A stretch of DNA of 64,000 nt from Pseudogulbenkiania sp. MAI-1 (lineage in GTDB: Bacteria; Pseudomonadota; Gammaproteobacteria; Burkholderiales; Chromobacteriaceae): positions 3,683,001-3,747,000 of the forward strand of contig NZ_AZUR01000001.1 in assembly GCF_000527175.1 (NCBI RefSeq), written 5' to 3'. The translations under genes and the position numbers were made by a program. Under the pieces are notes generated by a model. It saw nothing but the letters and a program-made list of their open reading frames with translations, had not been told where the DNA came from and searched no databases. Of the stretch, positions 34,663 to 43,622 are shown in pieces (the first letter of the stretch is position 1; each line of letters opens with the position of its first letter).

Positions 34663-36443
34663 GGCCGCTCCAGGCGATGCACGGTGTCCTTCAGCATCTC
34701 GAGGCTGGCTTCGCTGCCGGTGGCTTTCTTCCACACCTCGCGTGCCTCATCGCGGCGATTGAGCTGCCACAGCACTTCGCCGTAGTGGGCGGCGATTTCG
34801 GCGTCCGGTGAGGCGGTGAAGGCGCGCTGCAGGTGTTCGCGCGCCGGCTCGAGTCGTCCCAGCTTGAACAGCACCCAGCCCATGCTGTCGAGCACCATCG
34901 GATTGTCCGGTTCGGCCCGCAAGGCCTTTTCGATCAGCCCCAGGGCTTCCTGGTAGCGCGTGGTGCGATTGGCCAGGGTGTAGCCGAGCGCGTTGAGCCC
35001 TTGCGGGTCATCGGGCTTCTCGCGCAGATAGGCGCGCAGGTCGCTCTCGGTGCCCTCGTAATTGCCCAGCAGGTCGGCCACCAGCGCCCGCTCGTAGAGC
35101 AGTTCCGGCGTGCCCGGGGCCTCTTGCAGCGCCTGGCTCAAGAGCGCGTGCGCCAGGTCATAGCGCTTGGCGTCACGGGCGATCTGCGACTGCGCCAGCA
35201 CCACTTGGACGCGGGCGTTGCCGGCGATATCGAGCTTCTGCAGCCGGGCGATACCGGCGTCGGGGTTGCCGGCGGCGGCGTCCAGCTCGGCCAGCCGCCC
35301 TTGCGCCGGCAGGTATTGTGCACCCTGGCCGACCGACTCGTACCAGCGCCGCGCGGCGGGCAGGTCGTCCTGCTCTTCGGCCAGCTGGCCCAGGGTGTAG
35401 CGGATGAAGTCGCTTTCGGGGTGTTTTTCTGCCAGCGCCGCTTCCAGATGGCGCTTGGCCACCGGCAGGTCACGCTGTTGCAGCGCGAGCAGGCCGGCGC
35501 CATACATCAGCTCGGCATTCTTCGGCTGCGCCTGCAATAGGACCTCGAAGGCTCGGCGCGCCTCGTCGAAACGCTTGGCGCCAACCAGGAGGCGCGGATA
35601 GGCCATCTTCAACTCCAGCCCGGCCTCGGGCCGCCGCTCCAGTTCCTTCTTCAGGAAGGCGATGGCGGCGTTGAGGTCGGTGCGGCGCAGACGGTCGGTC
35701 TGCCAGGCTACCGGCAGATCCCACTTGGGCGCGATGCGGGCCAGCCGGTCGAACTCCTGATCGACCACCTCCTGGTTGCCGAGATCGGCCGCCACCGCCA
35801 GCACCGAGAAGCGCGCTTCGGGCAGCTCGGGGTAGCGTTCCGCTAGTTGCTGGATCAGGTCGTAGGCGCCCTTCTTGTCGCCTTGCAGCGCGGTGAGCCG
35901 CGCCAGTTGCACGAAGATGGCGCCGGCGCGCGCCGGTTCGCGCTGGAGCAGTTCTTCCACCAGCGGCCGGCTTTCGGCCAGCTTGCCCGAGCGCAGCAGG
36001 GTGATCAGCAGTTGTTCGCGCGCGGTGCCGGAATCCGGATCGAGCTCCACCCACAGCGCCAGCGCCTCGGAGGCGACCTTGAGCTGGCCCGAGAACAGGG
36101 CGAACTCGGCGGCGCGCTGGGCCAGGCGCGGGTCGCGGGTCTGGCGGGCAAGGTCGAGATAGGTCACCGCCGACGCCCCGGCCGCTCCACGCTGGGCGGC
36201 GATCTCCCCGGCTAGCACGCCGAACAGGATGTGGCTGTCGAGCTCGACCTTCGGCAACCGGGCATTGGACGCCTCGGCCTTGGCCGCGCCGGCTTCGTCG
36301 CCGTCGTCGTCGGAGGCGCTGTCCGCCGCCACCGCGGGCTCGGCCGGGGCCGTAGTGCGCTCAGGCTGGCGGGGAGCCGCACAAGCGGACAGCAGCAGTG
36401 CCAAGAGGAGGGGAAGGGTTCGGTTTAACGGTTTCATGTGCAT
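34659..36443 (-). CDS. TPR-repeat lipoprotein
   Basis: This 594-aa protein begins with a lipoprotein signal (LPLLLALLLSAC, lipobox Cys near 21), then an acidic linker and many tetratricopeptide repeats across residues 70-590 (for example LNALGYTLANRTTRYQEALG and VLDSMGWVLFKLGRLEPARE). TPR lipoproteins upstream of lolB are common in betaproteobacteria and probably scaffold an envelope complex. Exact role unknown. An alternative ATG two codons later (36437) is equally possible. Confidence 0.85.
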   Translation of the reverse strand: MHMKPLNRTLPLLLALLLSACAAPRQPERTTAPAEPAVAADSASDDDGDEAGAAKAEASNARLPKVELDSHILFGVLAGEIAAQRGAAGASAVTYLDLARQTRDPRLAQRAAEFALFSGQLKVASEALALWVELDPDSGTAREQLLITLLRSGKLAESRPLVEELLQREPARAGAIFVQLARLTALQGDKKGAYDLIQQLAERYPELPEARFSVLAVAADLGNQEVVDQEFDRLARIAPKWDLPVAWQTDRLRRTDLNAAIAFLKKELERRPEAGLELKMAYPRLLVGAKRFDEARRAFEVLLQAQPKNAELMYGAGLLALQQRDLPVAKRHLEAALAEKHPESDFIRYTLGQLAEEQDDLPAARRWYESVGQGAQYLPAQGRLAELDAAAGNPDAGIARLQKLDIAGNARVQVVLAQSQIARDAKRYDLAHALLSQALQEAPGTPELLYERALVADLLGNYEGTESDLRAYLREKPDDPQGLNALGYTLANRTTRYQEALGLIEKALRAEPDNPMVLDSMGWVLFKLGRLEPAREHLQRAFTASPDAEIAAHYGEVLWQLNRRDEAREVWKKATGSEASLEMLKDTVHRLERP

Positions 36444-36517
36444 GGAGTCTTGACCCGGCGAAAGCGTAGAATACCACGCTCATTGATATTATTGATGGCC
36501 GTGGAGCGCGGAATAAC

Positions 36518-37336
36518 ATGCCCGAATTACCCGAAGTGGAAACCACCCGGCGCGGTGTCGAGCCGCACCTCGCCGGCGCCACAATCACCGGCGTCGTCGT
36601 GCGCGAGGCCCGGCTGCGCTGGCCGGTGCCGCCGGCGCTGGCCGCCACGCTCACCGGCCTGCCGGTGCTGGCGGTGCGCCGTCGCGCCAAGTACCTGCTG
36701 CTGGAGTTCGCCAGCGGCACCTTGCTGGTGCACCTCGGCATGTCCGGCAGCCTGCGGCTGGTGGCGGCCGACACGCCCCCGCAAAAGCACGACCACATCG
36801 ATCTCATTCTGGACGGGCGCACGGCGCTACGCTATCGCGATCCGCGCCGCTTCGGCGCCATGCTGTGGCACGTGGGACCGGTCGAGCTCCATCCGCTGCT
36901 GGCGTCGCTGGGGCCGGAGCCGCTCGGCGACGAGTTCGGCGGCGACACGCTGTACCGGGCCAGCCGCGGGCGCACCACGGCGATCAAACAGTTGCTGATG
37001 GACAACCATGTGGTGGTGGGGGTGGGCAATATCTACGCCAACGAGTCGCTGTTCCAGGCCGGCATCCGGCCGGGGCGCGCCGCACGCCGGCTGACCCGGG
37101 CCGACTGCGATCGCCTGGCCGATGCCATCAAGAATATCCTGGCGCGCGCCATCGATGCCGGCGGCAGCACGCTGCGCGACTTCGTCGGCGCCAGCGGCCA
37201 GCCCGGCTACTTCCAGCAGACCTACGCGGTGTACGGCCGCGCCGAGGAGCCCTGCCACGCCTGCGGTTCATTGATACGTCAGATTCGCCAAGGGCAACGG
37301 AGTTCCTACTACTGCCCGCACTGCCAGCCATGGTAG
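36518..37336 (+). CDS. mutM: Formamidopyrimidine-DNA glycosylase
   Basis: This 272-aa DNA repair enzyme excises oxidised purines such as 8-oxoguanine. It has the catalytic N-terminus P2-E3 (MPELPEVETTRRGV), K near 57 (RRAKYLLLE), helix-2-turn-helix NIYANESLFQAGI and a C-terminal zinc finger (CHACG...YYCPHC). Divergent from the TPR lipoprotein gene. Confidence 0.97.
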   Translation: MPELPEVETTRRGVEPHLAGATITGVVVREARLRWPVPPALAATLTGLPVLAVRRRAKYLLLEFASGTLLVHLGMSGSLRLVAADTPPQKHDHIDLILDGRTALRYRDPRRFGAMLWHVGPVELHPLLASLGPEPLGDEFGGDTLYRASRGRTTAIKQLLMDNHVVVGVGNIYANESLFQAGIRPGRAARRLTRADCDRLADAIKNILARAIDAGGSTLRDFVGASGQPGYFQQTYAVYGRAEEPCHACGSLIRQIRQGQRSSYYCPHCQPW

Positions 37337-37367
37337 AGTCGAAGCATCCCGTTCTCCTCCGCACCCC

Positions 37368-38204
37368 ATGCCTTACCGAATGCGCCCGACTCGCCCCACC
37401 TCGCTGCCGACCCGCTGTTACCGTCTGACCCGCATGGGATGGCACATCGCCGTCGGACTGGCCATCGTCGCCACCCGCTTTCCGCGCCTGGCCTACGCCG
37501 AGCGCGCCGTGGTGACGCAGCGCTGGTCGCGCCAGTTGCTGAAGATTCTGGGGATCACGGTGGAGGTGAGCGGGGATTCGCCCGGCTTCTACCCGAGCAA
37601 TACCCTGCTGGTGGCCAATCATGTGTCGTGGCTGGATATCTTCGTGCTGAACAGTGCGACGGTGTCGCGCTTCGTCGCCAAGCAGGAGATCCGACGTTGG
37701 CCGGTAGCGGGCTGGCTGGTCTCCAGCGCCGGCACGGTGTTCATCGACCGCAACAGCCGGCGTGACGCCAGCCGCGTCAACCAGCACCTGGCGCGGGCGC
37801 TGGAGAACGGCGGCTGCATGGCGGTGTTCCCCGAGGCGACCACCTCGGACGGCAGCGTACTGCTGCCGTTCAAGCCCTCGCTGTTCGAGTCGGTGCGCCA
37901 GTCGCGCGGCACGGTGCAGCCGGTGGCACTCAACTACCGCACGCCGCACGACACGCCCTGCACCGCCGCCGCCTACGCCGGCGATACTACCTTCCTGCAG
38001 AGCCTCGGCATGATCCTAGCCACCCCGGCGATACGGGTGGAGCTACGCTACGGTAACCGCATCAGCGCCGACGGCGACGGGGACAGCGAGCCGAGCCGCT
38101 TCCAGCTCGCCGAGGCCGCGCGCGCCGAGATCGCACGCGGGCTCAGGATAGCGCCAGTTCTGCACGGCACGGCAGCGAGAACACCTGCCGATCCTCCAGC
38201 CTGA
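37368..38204 (+). CDS. 1-acyl-glycerol-3-phosphate acyltransferase (PlsC-like)
   Basis: This 278-aa membrane-associated acyltransferase shows the H-x4-D motif NHVSWLD, VAKQEIRRWPVAGWL, GTVFIDR and FPEATTSDG, the blocks of lysophosphatidic acid acyltransferases. An N-terminal hydrophobic helix (GWHIAVGLAIVATRFP) anchors it. It follows mutM by 31 bp. Its last 62 bp overlap the 3' end of apaH on the other strand. Confidence 0.9.
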   Translation: MPYRMRPTRPTSLPTRCYRLTRMGWHIAVGLAIVATRFPRLAYAERAVVTQRWSRQLLKILGITVEVSGDSPGFYPSNTLLVANHVSWLDIFVLNSATVSRFVAKQEIRRWPVAGWLVSSAGTVFIDRNSRRDASRVNQHLARALENGGCMAVFPEATTSDGSVLLPFKPSLFESVRQSRGTVQPVALNYRTPHDTPCTAAAYAGDTTFLQSLGMILATPAIRVELRYGNRISADGDGDSEPSRFQLAEAARAEIARGLRIAPVLHGTAARTPADPPA

Positions 38205-38961
38205 TCGCGGTCAGGCTGCCGCCCCACAGGCAGCCGGTATCGATCGACAGGATGTCTTCGGTGACGTAGAGCCCGAGCGCCGACCAGTGGCCGCAGATGA
38301 TCGGCGTGCCGGCGCTGCGCCGCCCGGGGGCGTCGAACCACGGCAGCAGGTTGGCCGGCGCCTTGTCGAGTTCGCCCTTGAACGCCAGGTCCAGCTCGCC
38401 CTCGCGCGTCACCAGCCGCATGCGCGTCATGGCGTTGACCACCAGCCGCAGCCGGTCGATGCCTTTGAGCTCGTCGCTCCAGCGCGTCGGCTTGTTGCCG
38501 TAGAGGCGCGACAGGAACTCGCGGTAACGCGGCCCCGAGAGGCTGTCCTCGACCTCTTCGGCCAGGCCCAGCGCCCGGTCGACGGTCCATTCCGGCAGCA
38601 GGCCGGCGTGCACCATGGCGTAGCCCTGCTGTTCGATCATCAGCGGCTGGCAGCGCAGCCAGTCGAGCAGCAACTTGCCGTCGCCGGCGTTGAGGATGTC
38701 GAGCAGGGTGTCGTCGGAGCGCACCTTGCCGAAGCCCTCGGCCACTGCCAACAGGTGCAGGTCGTGGTTGCCCAGCACGATCTGCACCTTGTCGCTGTGG
38801 CGGAACACCCAGCGCAGCACATCGAGCGATTCGGGGCCGCGATTGACCAGGTCGCCGGTCAGCCACAGCGTGTCGCGCCCGGGGTTGAACTCGATCAGGT
38901 GCAGGAGTTGCTGGAACGGGCCAAAACAGCCCTGGATGTCGCCGATTGCGTAGGTTGCCAT
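38143..38961 (-). CDS. apaH: Symmetrical bis(5'-nucleosyl)-tetraphosphatase
   Basis: This 272-aa metallophosphatase hydrolyses Ap4A to ADP. Motifs: GDIQGCFGPFQQLL (GD-x-x-G), GDLVNRGPESL, GNHDLHL and GHWSALG. The ATG at 38961 has GAGGA about 9 nt upstream; longer in-frame starts carry an unrelated Arg/Gly-rich extension. It converges on and overlaps the acyltransferase gene by 62 bp. Confidence 0.96.
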   Translation of the reverse strand: MATYAIGDIQGCFGPFQQLLHLIEFNPGRDTLWLTGDLVNRGPESLDVLRWVFRHSDKVQIVLGNHDLHLLAVAEGFGKVRSDDTLLDILNAGDGKLLLDWLRCQPLMIEQQGYAMVHAGLLPEWTVDRALGLAEEVEDSLSGPRYREFLSRLYGNKPTRWSDELKGIDRLRLVVNAMTRMRLVTREGELDLAFKGELDKAPANLLPWFDAPGRRSAGTPIICGHWSALGLYVTEDILSIDTGCLWGGSLTAIRLEDRQVFSLPCRAELALS

Positions 38962-39098
38962 GGTTGACTGTCCTCGATTAGCGGACCGGAAGAAAGGACC
39001 GTCCGCACAAGCGCGATGATACCCCATGCTACAATGCCCGGCCTGCATTACCGATTTGCGGCGCGCCCCGCCCGGCGCGCCTTCCCACCGGAAACGCC

Positions 39099-41117
39099 AT
39101 GTCCGCACCGCAACTCAATCCGCCGCAACGCGCGGCCATCCACTATCTCGACGGCCCGCTCTTGGTGCTGGCCGGCGCCGGCTCGGGCAAGACCCGGGTG
39201 ATCACCTTCAAGATCATGCACCTGATCCGCGAGGCGAAGATGGACGCGCGCAACATCGCCGCCATCACCTTCACCAACAAGGCGGCGCGCGAGATGCTGG
39301 AGCGCGTGACCAAGCTGATGACACCGGCCGAGGTGCGCGGGCTGACGGTGTCGACCTTCCACTCGCTGGGCATGCAAATCCTACGCCAGGAGGCGCCGCA
39401 CCTGGGCTACAAGCCGCAGTTCTCGATCCTCGACGCCTACGACGCCGGCAAGATCATCTCCGACCTGCTGCGCACCACCGCCAAGGACGAGGTGCGCAAG
39501 GTGCAGAGCCAGATCTCGCTGTGGAAGAACGACTTCAAGAGCGCCGAGGAGGCGCTGCAGTTGGCCGAAAACGAGTGGGAACGCATCTGCGCTACCACCT
39601 ACCTCGCCTACCAGGACACCCTGACCGCCTACCAGGCGATGGACTTCGACGACCTGATCCGGCTGCCGGTGGAGCTGTTCCGCAGCAACGAGGAGGTGCT
39701 GCAGAAATGGCAGCACAAGCTGCGCTATTTGCTGCTCGACGAATACCAGGACACCAACACCTGCCAGTACCAACTGGTCAAACTGCTGACCGGGGTGCGC
39801 GGCATGTTCACCGCGGTGGGCGACGACGACCAGAGCATCTACGCCTGGCGCGGTGCCAATATGGAGAACCTGCGCCTGCTGCAGCAGGATTTTCCCAGGC
39901 TCAAGATCATCAAGCTGGAGCAGAACTACCGCTCCACCGCGCGCATCCTGCGCGCCGCCAACTCGGTGATTTCCAACAACCCCAAGCTGTTCGAGAAGCA
40001 GTTGTGGAGCGAACTGGGGCTGGGCGAGCCGATCCACGTCATCCGCTGCAAGGACGAGGAGCACGAGGCCGAGGTGGTGGTGCAGCGCCTGTTGGCGCAC
40101 AAGTTCGAGTGCCGCACCGAGTTCAAGGACTACGCCATCCTGTACCGCGGCAACTACCAGGCGCGCATCTTCGAGCAGGCGTTGCGCAACCAGCGCATCC
40201 CCTACCAGATGTCGGGCGGCCAGAGCTTCTTCGACAAGGCCGAGGTCAAGGACGTGATCGCCTACATGCGGCTGATCACCAACCCGGACGACGACCCGGC
40301 CTTCATCCGCGCGCTGACCACGCCCAAGCGCGGCGTCGGCGCCGGCACGCTGGAAAAGCTTGGCGCCTGGGCCGGGGAGCGCAAGAAGAGCCTGTTCGCC
40401 GCCGCGCACGAGGAAGGTTTCCGGCTACAGGTGCAGCATGCCCAGCTCGAGCCGCTGACGCAGTTCTGCGACTTCATCAGCCACCTGCAGTACCGCGCGC
40501 TGCGCGAGCCGGCCGGCGAGCTAGCACAGGAGATGCTCAAGGCCATCGGCTACGAGACCTGGCTGTACGACAGCGAGGACAGCCCGCGCGCCGCCGAGAC
40601 CAAGTGGAAGAACGTGCAGGAGATGGTGGCCTGGCTCGCCAGGAAGGGCGAGGCCGACAACAAGAACCTGATCGAGCTGACCCAGCTGATCGCCCTGATC
40701 ACCATGCTGGAAGGGCGCGACGAGGGCGAGCTGGACGCGGTGCACATGTCCACGCTGCACGCCTCCAAGGGGCTGGAATACCCGCACGTGTTCCTGGTGG
40801 GCTGCGAGGAAGGCATCCTGCCGCATAGCGAGTCGGTGGAAAACGGCATGATCGAGGAAGAGCGGCGGCTGATGTACGTCGGCATCACGCGCGCCCAGAA
40901 GAGCCTGACGCTGACCCACTGCGTCAAGCGCAAGCGCGCCGGCGAGTGGCAGTTCGTCGACCCGTCGCGCTTCATCGCCGAGATCGACGGCGACGATCTG
41001 CGCCACTTCGGCAAGCCGGGCGCCGAACCGGTGGTCAGCAAGAGCGAGGGCAAGTCGAAGCTGGCCAGCCTAAGCGCGATGCTGGAAGGGAAGAAAGGCA
41101 AGGGCGGCGCCGAATAA
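39099..41117 (+). CDS. rep: ATP-dependent DNA helicase Rep
   Basis: This 672-aa UvrD/Rep-family 3'-5' helicase shows Walker A AGAGSGKTR, motif Ia TFTNKAAREM, motif II LLDEYQDTN, motif III VGDDDQSIYAWRGA, motif IV LEQNYRST, motif V MSTLHASKGLEYPHVFLVG and motif VI EEERRLMYVGITRA. It helps forks pass DNA-bound proteins. Length and MSAPQLNPPQRAAI start match Rep. Confidence 0.95.
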   Translation: MSAPQLNPPQRAAIHYLDGPLLVLAGAGSGKTRVITFKIMHLIREAKMDARNIAAITFTNKAAREMLERVTKLMTPAEVRGLTVSTFHSLGMQILRQEAPHLGYKPQFSILDAYDAGKIISDLLRTTAKDEVRKVQSQISLWKNDFKSAEEALQLAENEWERICATTYLAYQDTLTAYQAMDFDDLIRLPVELFRSNEEVLQKWQHKLRYLLLDEYQDTNTCQYQLVKLLTGVRGMFTAVGDDDQSIYAWRGANMENLRLLQQDFPRLKIIKLEQNYRSTARILRAANSVISNNPKLFEKQLWSELGLGEPIHVIRCKDEEHEAEVVVQRLLAHKFECRTEFKDYAILYRGNYQARIFEQALRNQRIPYQMSGGQSFFDKAEVKDVIAYMRLITNPDDDPAFIRALTTPKRGVGAGTLEKLGAWAGERKKSLFAAAHEEGFRLQVQHAQLEPLTQFCDFISHLQYRALREPAGELAQEMLKAIGYETWLYDSEDSPRAAETKWKNVQEMVAWLARKGEADNKNLIELTQLIALITMLEGRDEGELDAVHMSTLHASKGLEYPHVFLVGCEEGILPHSESVENGMIEEERRLMYVGITRAQKSLTLTHCVKRKRAGEWQFVDPSRFIAEIDGDDLRHFGKPGAEPVVSKSEGKSKLASLSAMLEGKKGKGGAE

Positions 41118-41128
41118 GGCGCCGCCCC
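41102..41128. repeat. Perfect stem-loop overlapping the rep stop codon
   Basis: GGGCGGCGCC and GGCGCCGCCC form a 10-bp stem around GAATAA, which contains the rep stop codon. No T-tract follows, so it may protect the mRNA 3' end or pause transcription rather than end it efficiently. Confidence 0.6.
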
Positions 41129-41141
41129 TGATGGGGAAGAC

Positions 41142-41288
41142 TTGGAGCTTGTTTCAGCAGGCGAGCGAGCCAAGGCAGGTTGAGCACCGCTGGAGCACAG
41201 GAACCGGAATGTACACACAGTACATGAGGATTCCGCGCACCACCGGCGCTCAAGATGCGAAGGCGCAGCCGCCTGATGAAAGGAGCTC
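41142..41288. repeat. Large imperfect inverted repeat, likely dispersed intergenic element
   Basis: About 147 bp of non-coding DNA begins with GAGCTTGTTTCAGCAGGCG and ends with the near reverse complement (CGCCTGATGAAAGGAGCTC). Its centre holds ATGTACACACAGTACAT between GGAA and TTCC arms. The whole can fold as one long cruciform. This architecture resembles REP/BIME-type elements between convergent genes. Copy number cannot be judged from one window. Confidence 0.6.
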
Positions 41289-41705
41289 TCACCAGCGCGC
41301 CGGCAAATGCTCCCGGATGGCCACCGCGTCGAGGTGCGTCAACTCCTGCGACAGTTTGAGCGAGACCATGCGCTCGACTTCCTTGGACAGGCACTCGCCC
41401 AGCTGACCGAGAAAATGCGGCGGCGCCACCAGCACCAGCCGGGCGAAGCTGCCGTCCGCGCGGCCCTGCGCCAGCGTCTGTGCCAGCTTGCGCGCAAACG
41501 CCGCCGCGTCGTGCTCTTGCGGATCCTTGCGCGACACCATTGCCAGACGGCCGCCGCGCGGCGGTTCGGGCGGGGCGGCGGGTTCGGTGGCGCCCTCCTC
41601 TTCGGCAAGGATTTCCGTCGTTTCCGTCAAGCGGTGGCCACTGGCGTCAGGCAGGAAAATCCGCGCGCGCCGGCTGTCGGCCACGACAACCCATGAAGCA
41701 TCCAT
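41289..41705 (-). CDS. Host attachment family protein (AtsE-like)
   Basis: This 138-aa protein fits the host-attachment family (PF10116), named for an Agrobacterium attachment gene: N-terminal WVVVADSRRARIF and C-terminal LVLVAPPHFLGQLGECLSKEVERMV with a histidine before LDA. The fold resembles archaeal/eukaryotic release-factor domains, and the function in free-living bacteria is not established. It converges on rep. Confidence 0.75.
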   Translation of the reverse strand: MDASWVVVADSRRARIFLPDASGHRLTETTEILAEEEGATEPAAPPEPPRGGRLAMVSRKDPQEHDAAAFARKLAQTLAQGRADGSFARLVLVAPPHFLGQLGECLSKEVERMVSLKLSQELTHLDAVAIREHLPARW

Positions 41706-41852
41706 GTCAGTCCCTCCACTCTAGTAGGCGGTCACAACGCCCCCTTCGCCGGGCCGCTTCGACACTCCGGACAACGGCCGCTCCAGCCCGCACGGCGCCA
41801 AGAGCGCGGCGGCGGGAAAAACAGCGGCTGTTTCTAGGGTTATAGTGCATAC

Positions 41853-42656
41853 ATGTCCCGTCCCCCGAAGACCCTCAAGCACTGCGAGTTCCGCTTCTAC
41901 GAGGAGCTGAACGATTTCCTGCCGCCTGCCCGGCGCAAGGTCAGCTTCCGGCACGCCTTCAGCGGCACCCCGACCGTGAAGGACCGCATTCAGGCGCTGG
42001 GCGTGCCGCACACCGAAGTCGATCTGATCCTGGTGGACGGGGTGTCGGTGGATTTCCAGCACCATCTGCATGGTGGCGAACGCGTGGCGGTCTACCCTAC
42101 CTTCGAGCGCTTCGATCTCGCCGAGCTGAACCTGCTGCGCCCGACCCCGCTGCGCCAGCCCGCCTTCGTCCTCGACGTCCACTTGGGCCGGCTGGCACGC
42201 TATCTGCGCCTGCTCGGGCTCGACACGCTGTACCGCAACGACTGGCCGGACGAGGAATTGGCCAGCGTCGCCCTGGCCGAGCACCGCACCCTGCTCACCC
42301 GCGACGTCGGCCTGCTCAAGCGCAACGCGGTCACCCACGGCGCCTTCCTGCGCGCCACCGCGCCGCGCCAGCAGCTGATCGAGGTGCTGGAACGCTTTGA
42401 CCTGTGGCGGCAGTTGCGCTTGTTCAGTCGTTGCGCGCAGTGCAACGGGGCCATCGCCCCGGTCACGCGCGCCAGCGTCGCCGGCGAGACGCCACCGCGT
42501 GTCTACGCCTATCAGCGCCACTTCTACCGTTGCCAGGGCTGCAACAAGCTGTACTGGGAGGGCAAGCACTGCGACCGGCTGCGTCACTGGCTGGAGCCCT
42601 TGCTGCGGGAGCGCGGGCTGACGTGGCCGGAGGCGGAGGACGCGCCACGCCAGTGA
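41853..42656 (+). CDS. Mut7-C RNAse-domain protein with N-terminal ubiquitin-like domain
   Basis: In this 267-aa protein residues 1-85 form a Mut7-C ubiquitin-like (beta-grasp) domain (FRFYEELNDFLPPARR to GGERVAVYP). The remainder is a Mut7-C PIN-like nuclease with acidic residues in FVLDVHLGRLARYLRLLG and LLTRDVGLLKR, then a zinc ribbon (CAQC...CQGC). These features match the Mut7-C families, predicted RNases of unknown biological substrate. It stands alone between convergent/divergent housekeeping genes. Confidence 0.8.
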   Translation: MSRPPKTLKHCEFRFYEELNDFLPPARRKVSFRHAFSGTPTVKDRIQALGVPHTEVDLILVDGVSVDFQHHLHGGERVAVYPTFERFDLAELNLLRPTPLRQPAFVLDVHLGRLARYLRLLGLDTLYRNDWPDEELASVALAEHRTLLTRDVGLLKRNAVTHGAFLRATAPRQQLIEVLERFDLWRQLRLFSRCAQCNGAIAPVTRASVAGETPPRVYAYQRHFYRCQGCNKLYWEGKHCDRLRHWLEPLLRERGLTWPEAEDAPRQ

Positions 42657-42823
42657 GGCGGCTCGGCCATCGCCGGTAGCACTACCGGCAGGACACGGAC
42701 AGAGGTCGAGCAGGATGCCCCGGTCAGGCAAGCCTCGTCGGGCAGGCTTGCAATCGACATGACTCGCTGAAAGCCGGGAAAGCCCTCACAATATTGCGAT
42801 TGTGTTTAATTCATACCAATAAC

Positions 42824-43522
42824 ATGTCCATTGCATCCACATTCGTCGAAGAGACCCGCTTCGGCAACTGGTTCCTGAAAAGTGATACCTGGAAAGTCCA
42901 CGTCCTGCGCCGTGCCCTCAACGACCTCGAGCGCATCATTCCGCCAGGGCAACGGTTTGCCCGGATACTGGACGTCGGCTGCGGCTTCGGCCACTCGTTC
43001 GACGAACTGGCGCGGCGTTTCCAGCCGGACGAGATCGTCGGGCTGGATGCCGATCCGGCGTTACAGCGGCGCGCCGGGGCAACGGCCGAACGCTGCGCCA
43101 GCAAGGTCACGCTGCAGTTTGCCGACGCCGCGGCCATGCCGTTTGCCGATGACTCGTTCGACCTGGTGTACTGTCACCAGAGCTTTCATCACATCGTCGA
43201 ACAGAATGCCGCGATGCGCGAGTTCTTCCGCGTGCTGAAGCCGGGTGGCATGCTGCTGTTTGCCGAATCGACCCGGAAATACATCCACTCCTGGATAATC
43301 CGCTTGCTGTTCCGTCATCCGATGGAGGTGCAGAAGACGGCGGAGGGGTACATCGCACTGATACGGGACAGCGGTTTCGAGCTGCCGGACAGCCGCATCT
43401 CGCTGCCCTACCTGTGGTGGAGCCGCAGCGACATCGGTTTCGGGGAATGGATAGGGCTGCCGGTGCCGGCCCAGGGCAAGCGCGAGGAGACGCTGGTCAA
43501 CGCCGTGGCCATCAAGCCTTGA
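42824..43522 (+). CDS. Class I SAM-dependent methyltransferase
   Basis: This 232-aa protein has SAM motif I ILDVGCGFGHSF, the acidic residue after beta-2 (VGLDADP), DAAAMPFADDSFDLVYC and LKPGGMLLFAEST, the pattern of UbiE/Methyltransf_11 enzymes. No substrate-specific domain is visible. The ATG at 42824 is preferred to a TTG ten codons upstream; no strong ribosome site is seen for either. Confidence 0.8.
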   Translation: MSIASTFVEETRFGNWFLKSDTWKVHVLRRALNDLERIIPPGQRFARILDVGCGFGHSFDELARRFQPDEIVGLDADPALQRRAGATAERCASKVTLQFADAAAMPFADDSFDLVYCHQSFHHIVEQNAAMREFFRVLKPGGMLLFAESTRKYIHSWIIRLLFRHPMEVQKTAEGYIALIRDSGFELPDSRISLPYLWWSRSDIGFGEWIGLPVPAQGKREETLVNAVAIKP

Positions 43523-43573
43523 TCGGTGCTCGAAGAGGGATGGGGGGGGCGGGAGGCGGCCCCTTCCACCACA

Positions 43574-43603
43574 CAAAAAAACGCGCCGGGGGGGCGCGTT
43601 TTT
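43574..43603. terminator. Bidirectional terminator between methyltransferase and cytochrome c genes
   Basis: ACGCGCC and GGCGCGT pair around a short G-rich loop, with AAAAAAA before and TTTTTC after, so it can end both converging transcripts. Confidence 0.85.
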
Positions 43604-43622
43604 CGTTGCAGCGGGAAAAGGC

